Assembly (NCBI GenBank): GCA_964019165.1
Contig: OZ025271.1
Location: 10,859,775-10,923,774, forward strand
Length of the DNA stretch: 64,000 nucleotides
Direction of reading: 5' to 3'
From: Mastigias papua
Taxonomy: Eukaryota > Cnidaria > Scyphozoa > Rhizostomeae > Mastigiidae
Position 1 is the first letter of the stretch. The number at the start of each line of letters is the position of its first letter. A program made the position numbers and the translations under genes. A model generated the notes under the pieces. It worked only from the letters and a program-made list of their open reading frames with translations, did no database searches and was not told the origin of the DNA. Below, in pieces: positions 11,437 to 22,202 of the stretch.

Positions 11437-13499
11437 CTTCATTGCCATTTCATGGCTCATTCTAGTAGTGCAATCTTCTATGATCAATCTCTCAGTCTTT
11501 AATTCTCCTTTCCCATGTCTTTTTTCAATCATCTCCACCATCCTCTCCCACCATTCATTATTAATGCCCAGTCCCCATAACCCAAACACTTTGCATGACA
11601 TCCCCCAATCGCATACGTTGATCAAACTTTCAACTGTCTTCAATTGACAGTATCCTATGCCCAAACCTTTCAACTGCCAACAATTCGAGTCGTCTTCAGT
11701 GATGTCATCACTGAACTCGCAACCAACAATGTCTACCCTTCCACGATATCGATTCCCTTCTCTTCCTCCAAACTTCCTACAAATGGCATTCACACTTGTT
11801 TTCATTCCGCGTAACCAGATGCCCTCACTACCAATGCGAAACCGCTTCTTCACCGTAACCGCATCCAATTGTTCAAATGTTGACACTCTGATCAGCTTAA
11901 ACTGAACATTTGCGAATGCCATTCGAATATCGTCCTCCTTCCATCCGCAACTTTCCAAGTGCCTACAAATTTCGCAAATATTATCGGTTGTTATTTCATC
12001 TGATCTAAAGTCATCACCATGGTACTTTCTAATAACTGACTTAACAAACTTCTTTTCTTTAAAATTCTCATGTAAAAAGCAAGTAATAATTTCAAATGAT
12101 CTTCTTAATTTAGTCTCATGATCCAACCCACACTTATCTAATATTTTAATTACATCACGTAATAATTGCTTCTCATTTGCTTCTTGTTCTAATCCTACAA
12201 CATTCTTTAACATTTCTTTTATTATTCCTCCATATGAAAATCCTGACAATAATCGACATACAAATGAGACAACTTCAATACATCCTTTCTTCAAATTGCA
12301 CTTTATAATTTTCTTCAGATTTTTCCTACCCTTTTTACATATGTAAAGGGCTGAGATAAATTCCATCAGTGATATATGTTTAAATTGATACTTCTCTCCA
12401 AAGTTGTTTCCCACATTAACAAACAGACTTCTGATAAATGCCTTCTCCTCATCAGTTTTCCCAAGTTCTGATTCAATGTCCCCTTCAAAAATAATCTTGT
12501 TTTCTTTAAGTAAATCATAACAAAGTTCACTCAGGGAGGCCAATGTTTTTGAATATTTTGTAAAAATCTGTGAGATTGTTCTTTGGTCTTGTCCTTCCTT
12601 TTTATCGGCATGTTGTTTCAGCAATAGATAAACAGTCCAACAATATAACTCAGTGCTGTTCAAAACAGTTTGCCCATTCATTAAAATGGCCACACAACAA
12701 AATGTATTCAGAAACTGTGGCACATGCATGATGGGAAGACAACCTTTTGAAGAGGTTCTTACATTGCTTTTATCTACTTTGTGATCTTCACGAGATGAGA
12801 ATTTGTCAACATATTCATCAATTTGATCCTCACTTAGTCCATTAATTTCCACTATAAACAAACCACCCATGGTATCATGATTAGTTACTTTATCTTCGAT
12901 GTGGGGTCTTCCAGTAAGTATAACTTTAGATTTATAGTAAATCTTACGTCTTAGAAGCTGCCCAATGATTGAACCTTTTTCAGTTATATCAAAGAGTTCA
13001 TCTAGGCCATCTATTATAAACAAGACCCCTTCTCCATCTCCCAAATCGTAATCAACTTTACTTTTAATGAATTCACCAAGGATTTCATGTTTCTCCAGCT
13101 TCGCCCCTTCATGGCCCTTGAAGTAATTCAAGTCTCTACATTCAAACATGACACACATTTTAAAGTTTTGATAAATGTCGCCATTTGCCCATCCATAAGT
13201 CAACTGTTTGGCAAGAACTGATTTTCCCATTCCCGCAATGCCACGAATAAAAGTTACACGGTGTTTGTTGTCAATCAAATTAGATATATCAATAACATCA
13301 CCTGTGACTTCTTTAAGATTTTCCAAATGCCGTTTTGCTTCATCTCTGAAATTGCATTTGGGTCGACAGCAATGGCCTATTTTTAACTTTACGGCAAAAT
13401 CAGAGACATCTACTTCTCTAAGGACTATTCTGTTGTTTTCGTCTACCTTGTGAATTTTATGTGTCTTATGAAGTTCTTTGTAAGTCTCCTTTATTTTAT
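11437..13499 (-). CDS. NACHT NTPase exon of NLR-like protein
   Basis: A 2,063-bp exon with acceptor TTTATCTTGTAG ending at 13500 (phase 1) and donor ATGAAG/GTAAGATG at 11437/11436 (phase 0), about 687 codons. In order: a short Lys-rich lead; Walker A GIAGMGKSVL (exon residues about 87-96); Walker B GVLFIIDGLDEL (about 158-169); sensor-like KVILTGRPH; the helical segment GCLPIMHVPQFL in the place of the usual NPLLL motif; and winged-helix motif FKHISLMEF (about 373-381). About 300 residues follow, with stretches such as LKGLGIGYCQLKTVESL that could be degenerate leucine-rich repeats, but I see no clear LRR array. This is a STAND-class NTPase as in NLR receptors, expected in the cytoplasm. The N-terminal residues of the longer open frame (to 13662) are intron. 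Confidence 0.9.
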
Positions 13500-16442
13500 C
13501 TACAAGATAAATACAGTTTAAGTAATATTTCAGTAAATAAAAAGAGATTATTTGAAAGAGACAGGAAAGAGAGACAAAAGTGGGAAAAGAGAATAATTCA
13601 ATGTGGAAGTTTCTCTGATTCCTTCTATTTATGGCATTGGGGGGAAGTAACTCTTGAGACAAACAATAGAACCTTCAGCATAGTGAAGTTGAGAAGGGTA
13701 CATGTTTTTGCTTATGAACCATCAAACATCTCGTTACTTTCCTGGCACTGCTTAACAAAGTTGACAAAATCGCCCCCAATACACTGAACTGCTTTTTATT
13801 TGTCATGCATAGTTTCTTTTAGCAAAAGATCACTCAAATCCCTTTATTCTACATCTCTATTTTTCCTTTACCAATCAACGCTCTCAATCGTGCGGAGTCT
13901 AGGTCAGTCTTTCAAGCCATGCATGCCATCCAATTCGGACCCTAGTCAAAGGAGGTGCCTATAAAATCAAGTGCACTAGATACTCGCTTTTCTCAAAAGC
14001 ACCTCTAAGATGTTGTCTGAATTTTTGCATGAAGCTGCAAATTGCATGTGTACAATTTTTTATTCACCCATAAAATTGTAAACTACGATAGCTTTGATAA
14101 ACTGTATTTTAAAGTCAATATAAATGGGGTCGATGACGCTGTATTGATATTGGGTCCTCTTGATTTGCTTATCAGATCGTATAAAAATGCCCAATGTCAT
14201 TTCAACTCTGAATTATAGGCAATTCCAAACAAGACGATCTTCTATCCAAAACATCAATCTCATACTCATGCTTTTTTTCTTTTACATTCTTAATGGTCCT
14301 ATACCTACCACTGAAGGTAGTGCAACTTTCTTCCTAGCAAAACAGATTCAGTACAATTTATGATGATGAGAACAATCATAGTTTTAGCTCAGCTGATTCG
14401 ATAAGCCCATCCTAAAATAATCTCATCATTTTACACAATGCATTATGGGATTTCAGTTATATACTTACCTTTGAAAAGTATGGCTGCTAACAGCGGCCAA
14501 GAACCTCATCTGGAAAATGTACATAATAAAAGCGTCGCGATGTAAGGGCTCGTTCCATCTTACTTTAGGAAGTAAAAGATTATTCAGTTTTTCGAATTTC
14601 GAGGTAGAACGAACTCCGAAACAATACTGATGTCTTTCCATGGATAAATGTGTAAGATTTTGAAGCAGTTCATATTTCAGAAGGATGAAGTATTTTTGAA
14701 TGGAAAAGTGTGATATTACGGCATTTCAAGGCGAAAATGTGTCAGGACTAGCATTCGAAGTGAATATTTGGGAAATTGGCTTTTGCAAATTAAAGCGAAA
14801 AGTTTATAGTTCATGAAGTAGTTTGAGGTAAGTTGACCTTGTAGATTCCACATGCTATCACCTTCTTGAAATAAGTTGGAAATTCGATTAGATAAAAATG
14901 AGGAGTATCTAAAGAGCTTTTTCAAGCGATAAAAATGACAAGTCTGATAGTAAGCATTATCAACAAAACCACATATAAGGCCTGTGTTCTTGTAGGAACC
15001 AAGGAAATGGAAGCTTACCAGAATGACATGCCCATTGGCATTACAAAATACAACTCACCTGAAACTACCCCGTGATCTAGAATTGAGACGATGATCACGT
15101 GATATATATCACGTGATCCCCGTGATCTATTCTGACTGTTGTGAACCAATTCAGCAGAAATAATTCTACTATCATGAAGTCTTATAAATTCTGGCTATAA
15201 AGGCATTGAAACATCGCACACTTTTTTTGTCTCTTGAATATACATAGTATTTATGCCTCATTTTCCATCATCTTTACCAACTCTATGCTTTTTCCTGTCA
15301 TTCTTCCCAGGTTTAGTGTGGCTATTTTTAGGCTTCTGATTTGTCGCAGACTTCTAGCTTTTGTTCTCTTTGTGCAATGAACTTAGTAGTGTCATCACCG
15401 GTTTTTCGCCTAAGTTCTTTCGATTTTTCAAAATTGTCGTTCATTGCTTAGAGTAAGGATTTGCTAATCGGAAAAAACCTACTTACGATCTCATTATTAA
15501 GCACCAATTTCGGTGATGCACGAGTAAGATTCTTCAGAAAATGAGTGTTACAACACTATTTTGTTACGTCACTTTCAACTAATAAACGTCCACACATTGA
15601 ACGGTACTCCTTCAGTGCAATTCTGTCAAAACATCTCACTTGTACTATAGAGTTTGCTTCACTTCAGAGATGAGGAAATCAAGAATAATTTTCATGAATA
15701 AATAGAGTGAGTGAACGCCATGAACCGCCAAAATCATGCTAGTAAGATTGCCAAGAGCAGACCCTTTGCCACTGTTAGCCGTCATTTTCAGCAGGGTGGT
15801 GCAATATTTTTTGTAGGTAAGTGTACTACTCAGGTATGTTGCGATAACAAATGGTTATTCACTATAGTAGCCTAGATGGAACATACATAACAATGGAAGC
15901 AAACAACCAGCAGACACATATTTTGATGAGCTTCCCTCTCCTGTACCGCCATCTCTCTCCTGACAGCCCCTCTTAAAGACCAAAACTTTATTTAGTACTC
16001 AAGCACTCAATAAGGAAAACTCGATATTCATAATATTCGGACCAACCAATCAGCAGGTGTTTATTTGAATGCTCCAGGCACTCGTTAGGATAAATTAGAT
16101 ATCCATAGCGATGAAGGCAACCAACCAAACGTACGTACGTATGATTTTGATGATCATTTAGAAGCAACGGGCAAATACATTCCATTACATTCTAATGAAA
16201 CGGCACTCTTGCAGACATATCAATGAACATGTCTAAAATAGGACAATGCAGTCATCACTTTTCACCCCATGCCCTCTAAACAGTACTTCCGCTATTACGG
16301 TCTACTGTCTAATACTCGATTGTTCAAGTTTGAAAGCACATCTTTCAGTTTTATCTATGTTCAAGTTTCAAATAAACGTATTAAAAATTACTTCACGTTC
16401 ATTCAAAGCATATAGCAAACAAAATAATCAACAATCTCTTAC
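13500..16442 (-). other. Intron between HEPN exon B and NACHT exon
   Basis: A 2.9-kb intron flanked by phase-1 exons. Two extra good donors are visible on the minus strand: CAAAG/GTAAGTAT near 14469 and TTTCAG/GTGAGTTG near 15058. Each could close a tiny phase 1-1 exon (15 bp after GTTAGCAG and 18 bp after AATTCTAG), but this is speculative. No other gene seen. Confidence 0.5.
15093..15118. repeat. Perfect 26-bp palindrome with two CACGTG boxes
   Basis: GATCACGTGATATATATCAC plus GTGATC reads the same on both strands and contains the E-box CACGTG twice. Partial copies (CGTGATCTA) flank it at 15071 and 15121. It is in an intron. It might be a bHLH binding site or simply a hairpin-prone repeat. 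The copy 2 equivalent is at 55470-55495. Confidence 0.6.
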
Positions 16443-16955
16443 CGATATCACTTTGCTCAATCATCGTCTGGGTAATTGGTGACTTTTCAATAGCACTGAT
16501 CTTACGTTCAGCATCTTCTCCGAACAGCTTCTTTACTGCACTTTTGATACTTTTTATGTGAATTTCAAAATCATCACTTGAGCATGCCATACTTTCGGGA
16601 TGGGCAAAGAATTCATTTCTGATCTTTCTCAGTTTGTCTATCTCTATAAATTCAGAGCTGCTCTCTTTAAACTTGAGATCTGAGAAAAGAAAAATCTTAC
16701 ATAATGCAGTTGTGTCCCACTTACTTACATCTCCAGTCTTCATCTTTTTCTTGTAATCTTTGTTCCTTTCCCTGAATTTTTCTCCTAATGATTCCCATAG
16801 TTGATCCCCACATTGTTCAATACTCTTCCACATCTCAGGCATATTCTCTTCATTCCATTTCTTTATGAAGAGTGCTCTCAAGTGATTCGCAACAATGTCC
16901 ACAATGATGTGTGAAAGCTTCACAAAATTGTTTCTCTCAGCGGTTAATTCAATGC
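16443..16955 (-). CDS. HEPN exon B, DZIP3-type HEPN domain with intact RNase motif
   Basis: A 513-bp exon with acceptor GATTCTAG ending at 16956 and donor ATCG/GTAAGAG at 16443/16442; both ends are phase 1, so it can be inserted or skipped without frame change. It encodes an all-helical, Lys/Glu-rich domain of about 171 residues. RKIRNEFFAHPESM near exon residues 109-122 carries the HEPN signature R-N-x4-H (R112, N113, H118 as counted). HEPN domains with this motif are typically metal-independent endoribonucleases; the Pfam relative I recognise is the DZIP3/hRUL138-like HEPN family. Cleavage of RNA by this protein is inference. Family assignment is from memory of the consensus, not a search. 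Confidence 0.82.
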
Positions 16956-17754
16956 CTAGAATCAAATTTAGAATGACAATCAATGAAGAAAGTTGACAAC
17001 ACTCCAGCAAGTGAAGATGTCAGAAGAAATATATCTCCATTGAATGTGCACTGCAATCGAGACAGAAGGGACACGATAATTCAACGATGCATTTCAAAAA
17101 GCAATATAAATTATCAACTGGTGTAATCTTAGATAATAAAACCAATCGATATATGGACAAACTTCTACTATCTCTTAGATCGATTGATTTTGAAATCGCA
17201 TTAAAAAATCACAGAAAATTGCAAAGAAATTAGGACTTGCACTCTCAATGTGAAAAGCTTATAGGAGTACACATTTTTTATCATTTGCTTCGAAAGGGTT
17301 AACGTATTGTACAATTTGTTGTAAATATCCAGCATTTTATTCAGGAATAAGATTTGTATGTACCCGATTGGGTTCCTGTGTACAAATCCAGCACTATTAC
17401 CATGTTTACCTGTATGACAGTCGTACAACCTATGATGGTGTCGCATAAACGAGGGATCAGTAAGCCTTCTCTATTTCGTTTCTCTTCTAAATCTAAACAA
17501 TTCCTGCGACTTTTTATTGTTAAGCTTCATTGATTCGCTGGTACTTTACAATAATAACATAAGCTGCACTATAGCATGAAAAAGTGGGAGCATTCTTTTA
17601 GCATACTAGAACATCTAGATATCGTGCAAGGCACAGCCCTACTATTGAGCGTGCATTTCTCAATGATGAAATTGAAAAGATCAACGCTAAACAAAATTAA
17701 AACAACTTTGTTAAAATAAAATTTAAAAAAGTATACTAAAAGAATGTTCCCGCT

Positions 17755-17815
17755 TTTTCGTGCTATTGTGAAGTTCTGTAGTACCAACAGACTTTTCACG
17801 AATTAAATAAGCAGT
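17755..17815. repeat. Dispersed intronic repeat R, short copy
   Basis: GTTCCCGCTTTTTCGTGCTA followed by TTGTGAAGTTCTGTAGTACC and AACAGACTTTTCACGAATT. Closest to the unit at 49950-50012. Function unknown; probably a small dispersed element. Confidence 0.65.
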
Positions 17816-17821
17816 TCTATG

Positions 17822-17962
17822 TTTGAACGCGTACGAAATGGAGATCAGCGCTCTTGGCAAGATTTGCCCTACTTCTTGAGCTTGTAGCTCAACATATCAG
17901 CGACAAAATTGATCAAAGTATTCATTGCAGCTTTGAGCTCCCAACTAACCTCACTACCATGA
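17822..17962 (+). pseudogene. Relic frame antisense to the HEPN gene
   Basis: The frame NGDQRSWQDLPYFLSL, stop, then KVFIAALSSQLTSL corresponds to NGDRQSWQPLSHLLSPYLS and KVFIPAVNSQLRSL-like sequence on the minus strand at 26897-26757. The amino-acid pattern is kept although the DNA differs, so it was once coding or shares an exon. Here it has an internal TAG. Family not recognised. Copy 2: 58199-58339. Confidence 0.4.
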
Positions 17963-18111
17963 AGGAACTTTTAATATCAGTTTTCTCCGGTTCTTTATCA
18001 CAAAATCTTGCCAACTGTAGTGTAAACAACACTATCTCCCTGAACAAAAAGATAAAATCAAAGGTGACTCGTTAAGACATAATGAAACGCTATATTCAGA
18101 CAATAACTTAC

Positions 18112-18714
18112 CAGAAGTTTGTTCTGTACCAGACTCTACAACATTTTCTGATTCAATGCTAGGCCCCATCTCAGTTCTCGGCTGCATACAATACTCATCA
18201 GTTTTGGAAGATTCAATTTCTGAGTGCCAGGTCTTAGAGATTTCATCTTCGACGTCTTTTTGAAACAACTTCTTTGCTGCACCAGTGGTGTCTGCTATCA
18301 TGTTGTCACTTTCAGCTGGTGAACTTGCTTTACACGATGCAAACTGAGAGCTTGCTTTTCTGAGCTTTACTATGTCTCCTTTAACTGACTTGTCACACAT
18401 GTTCAGGCCAAAGTCAATCATGACACCTACCAAGATATCAGTACTCCACTCTTCTTCATTCCCACAATGCAATTTGTCCTTGTACTCATTGAATTTCTTA
18501 AGGTCCTTCTTCCCAAGGTCTTTTTCAGGTACTGCATTAATAAGAGCAGAGCCAGATTCATTGCAACTTGTCCATGGTTGTTCTGGAAACTTTGTATTCC
18601 AACGTTCAATGAAATACTGACGCAGATATTTCGGAATAGCTTGTGAAATAATGAAAGATAGCTTCTCATAATGGTTTGGTATCATACCTGATTTCTCCAT
18701 ACTGTCCATTGGTT
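18112..18714 (-). CDS. HEPN exon A, degenerate DZIP3-like HEPN domain
   Basis: A 603-bp exon with acceptor TTTTTAG at 18715-18721 and donor CTG/GTAAGT at 18112/18111; both ends are phase 1. The first possible start, in a good context (ACCAATGG), is the ATG at 18709. The product aligns along its length with HEPN exon B: KLSFIISQAIPKYLRQYF matches KLSHIIVDIVANHLRALF, and AAKKLFQKDVEDEIS matches AVKKLFGEDAERKIS. The Rx4-6H ribonuclease motif of HEPN domains is lost: RNEFFAH in exon B is SSQFASC here. It may act as a non-catalytic dimer partner or regulator (inference). The upstream 60 codons that stay open to 18895 are T-rich intron, not protein. The last 50 or so residues are acidic and Ser-rich linker. 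Confidence 0.75.
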
Positions 18715-19557
18715 CTAAAAATTGATATAATTTTAAATACTCGTTGGTCTCTAATGAATGGATGAATTGGAATAAGAAGGGAAGGACTTGGAAAACTTTG
18801 AGAAAATCTATGATTATTTGTAAGAAGGAGAATACGACAGAAATATGTATCAGCACAATACAAATATTGGACTCAGCAATCTTAGCATCATTCATAAAAC
18901 ATCATGAAATAAGCTATGAAAATGACTCAAACTGCAAGCATTTTTATTTTTTCTCATGTCCACGTTGCCGGAATCAATAAGTGGAAGGGGATTCTAATAG
19001 GCTTCGGGGGGTTGGGAAGACTTGCAAAAATGATAAACATCCCCCTACCCGTCTACTAGAAACCAAGGAATAGCATCGTGATGATATGAGTGGCAGATTT
19101 TTCATAACCAAATGAATAAATTCTACTGGAATTTTCTTTAATATTTGTCAATTCTTCAATATTCTACAAGCAACAATGTCTACTTCATGCCTTACTCGTA
19201 CATAGTGCAGTTATGTCCGAAGAATTTTGGAACGGTACTCTATGGGGTGGTTTAATAAAACCTTTCTAGGGGTACTATGCTTAAAGACTGTTTCAAAAAC
19301 AATTCATATTTTACAGTCATACTACTCTGTCTGTAGAAAGTGGTATTCGATGTGTAGCTGAACTTACAATAGTCAGAGTGATTTTAATGAATGAGCCCAC
19401 ATTGGGAGACCCCCACTCGCTAGGTACCAAATTATGTAAGAGGAAAGCTAAAGGAAAGACATAGATGACATCAGATTAGCTGGAAATTTGACCACCAAAG
19501 GTCTGAGCTGGACTGCACCAAAGACCTGGAGCATATTCTCACTATGATTGACTCATG
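18715..19557. other. No gene recognised; 5' flank of the NLR-like gene
   Basis: This region is upstream of HEPN exon A on the minus strand. It must contain the promoter or further 5' exons, but no TATA box, CpG-rich stretch or exon is convincing. Confidence 0.4.
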
Positions 19558-19558
19558 T

Positions 19559-19815
19559 GCAGAACTGAAAACAAACAACCAGCAAGATACAGCAAACGGA
19601 ATTCTTTTCTTTAAATCTAAACAACAGAATCAAATGAAACTAGTTTAATATTCCTAATTTTATTATTTGTTTTCTTGTATGCAATGAATAGAGATTTGCG
19701 TTTAAGTCTCTCAATTTCTTTAAGTCATTAGGTAGGATCCATTTGTAAATAATGTTCTTTCAAATTAAGAGATGATTTTATCAGTATGGAATTCTAAGCC
19801 AATTGCTCTTTGCTC
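19559..19815 (+). repeat. Dispersed repeat A, about 260 bp
   Basis: It begins CTGAAAACAAACAACCAGCA, contains TTAGGTAGGATCCATTTGTA, and ends GGAATTCTAAGCCAATTGCT plus CTTTGCTCAATA. Related copies lie at 21942-22202 and 32111-32376, and inverted at about 23885-24060. In copy 2 this unit is split by the ISL2EU transposon. Confidence 0.75.
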
Positions 19816-19916
19816 AATAAGGTTGCTATTTATGCCCAATACATATCGATTCGAACTGTGCTACCACAAGCATTTGGAGACACACAGTGCACAATATGGT
19901 GTAGAGATATGCAATG

Positions 19917-20112
<196 letters not shown>

Positions 20113-21941
20113 AAGCAGGATTTCTCCTTTTTCACTGCTCACAGAAACATTACTATTCTCAGAAAAATCAGGAAAAAATTAAAACTTGCCACAACCGGGA
20201 ATATATACACCTATGAAATTACTACACAATATGCTCTGCATATACCTAGTCCTTACTCAAAGATATATCCTGAAGAAATGTATTGCGCTTGTGTTATACT
20301 AGGTATATTTAATAATGGCAGTATATTGAATAATAACAATGAATTATGCTATGTTACACGATAAGGGTGGAAATGGAGGGAATGGGATGGTGCACAGAAG
20401 TAGGCGGACATGTGTGATCAGTGAGAAATAAAGAAACCTTGACAATATATCAGAAATATACATAGGTGTAGGAGGTGGAGGGCTATGGCCCCTAGTTGAG
20501 CAGAAATCTACTGCATTTAGGGAATTTCTTCTGAGAAACGATGGGTTTTACGGAAAATAGCTGCCATTCAATTCGGCTATACAGCTACTCATTTGGGCAG
20601 CAGCTCAGAGATTCGGGCTGAAAGTTTTCAGCGTCCTTGAATTATAAATTCACCTTCGCCCATGGAAATTTATCACGGTCATTCAAGTTCGCCATTTCAA
20701 TATATCAGTGCTATCTCTCTTTTTTGTGTTAGGACGTCGCAAAATCAAGCGTTGATGAGACTACGCCCATTACTTCTATAATCATGTGCAGAATGAGGTT
20801 CATGAGCTACCCTTGATATCATGTTAATGCTTTTAAAAAAACAGGCTATCTTATTCTTGTTCGTTTGCTCTTATAAAATGGCGAGCAGTATTTCTGCCCA
20901 ATAACCTACAGATGCCTAATAAGAGATCTTTCGTCTGATAACACTTCTGTAGCTGTGCATCTCATGATTCAAAAGTCGTGCACATGGACATGTTTAAGGG
21001 TAGGTCCATCCTCGTACGCAAACAACAATTGCCAAGAAATGTTGCACAAAAGGGCGTGGCCATATATATGCTTTCTACTCATCACACGCGTGATATTCCC
21101 TTTCTAGCTAATGACATTATGCTATGGAAACGTGGCATTTGTTAAGTTTAAACTCACTGTATATTACAAATTCCTCTCTTTTCATATGTTCTGCTGATAG
21201 CTGAAGACTAGAATTTAGATGAATTGGCTATCATGCAACAATACTTGAACAACTGAATGCATTTTCATACAGTGGTCTGTCAGTGAGCTATGGTCGTCGC
21301 CTTCCAAATAGACCCAGGTGTTCCGTCATCTACAGGTATGCCGTCCCTTCAGCTAACACCGCATCTTCAATAAAATTTGCTAATTGCTAGGGTAGGCATA
21401 AGCCACCACACACTGCAGGGTATTATGACGAGTAACGCCCATTTGGACCACGCCTTTTGGTAAAATGTACAATCTACTTTGCAAATAAAAAGTTACACAA
21501 ACAGCTATATAAATAACAATGGTTGTAAATAACAATGAATTCTACCTTGCAAGAAATCTCTCACATCCTCAAGCTTCTTAGACTCAAATTTGGACGAATT
21601 ATAAAAGTGATCATGGAGAAATTTGGGGGAAAAGGTCCCCACTCCCCTGTGCTTAATGCACTTTGGATGGGAACCTATGTTTAGCCCTCCATAACTACAT
21701 AATGTGGTAAGATCTGATTGTTACCTATGGGTGGCACCTGATCTCTAATGCCAATCGGAGTGGCTTTGAAGAAGATTAATGCCAGTAATAAACCTTACTA
21801 CCGTACTGATGTCATTACTCATGTTACATTTCCCGAATGTGTTCTTCTTTGTGGACAAGGGAGAAATTCTAAGCTGTATTCCAAAATACAACAAGCAACA
21901 AGCAAGAAAATCGAATATTCACGTTAAATTTCTCTTACACA
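20113..21941. other. No gene recognised
   Basis: The first 436 bp are shared with the end of copy 2. AT-rich, no convincing frame, RNA gene or inverted-repeat element seen. Confidence 0.45.
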
Positions 21942-22202
21942 GCACTGAAAACAAACAACAAGCAAGATTTGGCAGGCAAAATTCCTTTCATTGAATCTGA
22001 AGAACATTTTCACATACATCTAGTTCTTTGGCCCACCCCCTATTACAACCTTCCATGTTGGTTACAATAAGAGATTTGCTCTTGAATCTCCAGATTTCTT
22101 TAAATCCATTAGGTAGGATCCATTTGTAAATAATCGTCTTTTTAAACCTTTGAGATATTTTTATCAGCATGGAATTCTAAGCTAATTGCTCTCTGTTCAA
22201 TA
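21942..22202 (+). repeat. Dispersed repeat A, second copy
   Basis: It follows the same order of blocks as 19559-19815 (CTGAAAACAAACAACAAGCA; TTAGGTAGGATCCATTTGTA; GGAATTCTAAGCTAATTGCT). Its 3' end runs into the left arm of the foldback structure at 22161. Confidence 0.65.

Larger units (their letters stand above)
16956..18111 (-). other. Intron between HEPN exons A and B
   Basis: A 1.16-kb intron. It holds repeat R (17755-17815) and an antisense relic frame (17822-17962). The stretch 16956-17420 is conserved, inverted, at 27055-27521, showing that the HEPN exon was duplicated together with its intron. Confidence 0.6.

Noticed and set aside
11657..11905. Plus-strand frames of 80 or so codons inside the NACHT exon
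   Set aside because: Antisense shadows of the NACHT reading frame; likewise 13208-13453 and the copy 2 equivalents.
11437..12200. Leucine-rich repeats after the NACHT domain
   Set aside because: A few LxxLxL-like stretches only; no regular period, so not annotated as LRRs.
13500..13662. Extra 54 N-terminal residues before the NACHT exon
   Set aside because: Intron sequence ahead of the TTTATCTTGTAG acceptor; hydrophobicity comes from the pyrimidine tract.
18715..18895. Hydrophobic N-terminal extension of HEPN exon A as a signal or membrane segment
   Set aside because: It corresponds to a T-rich stretch ending in TTTTTAG, i.e. the intron before the acceptor.
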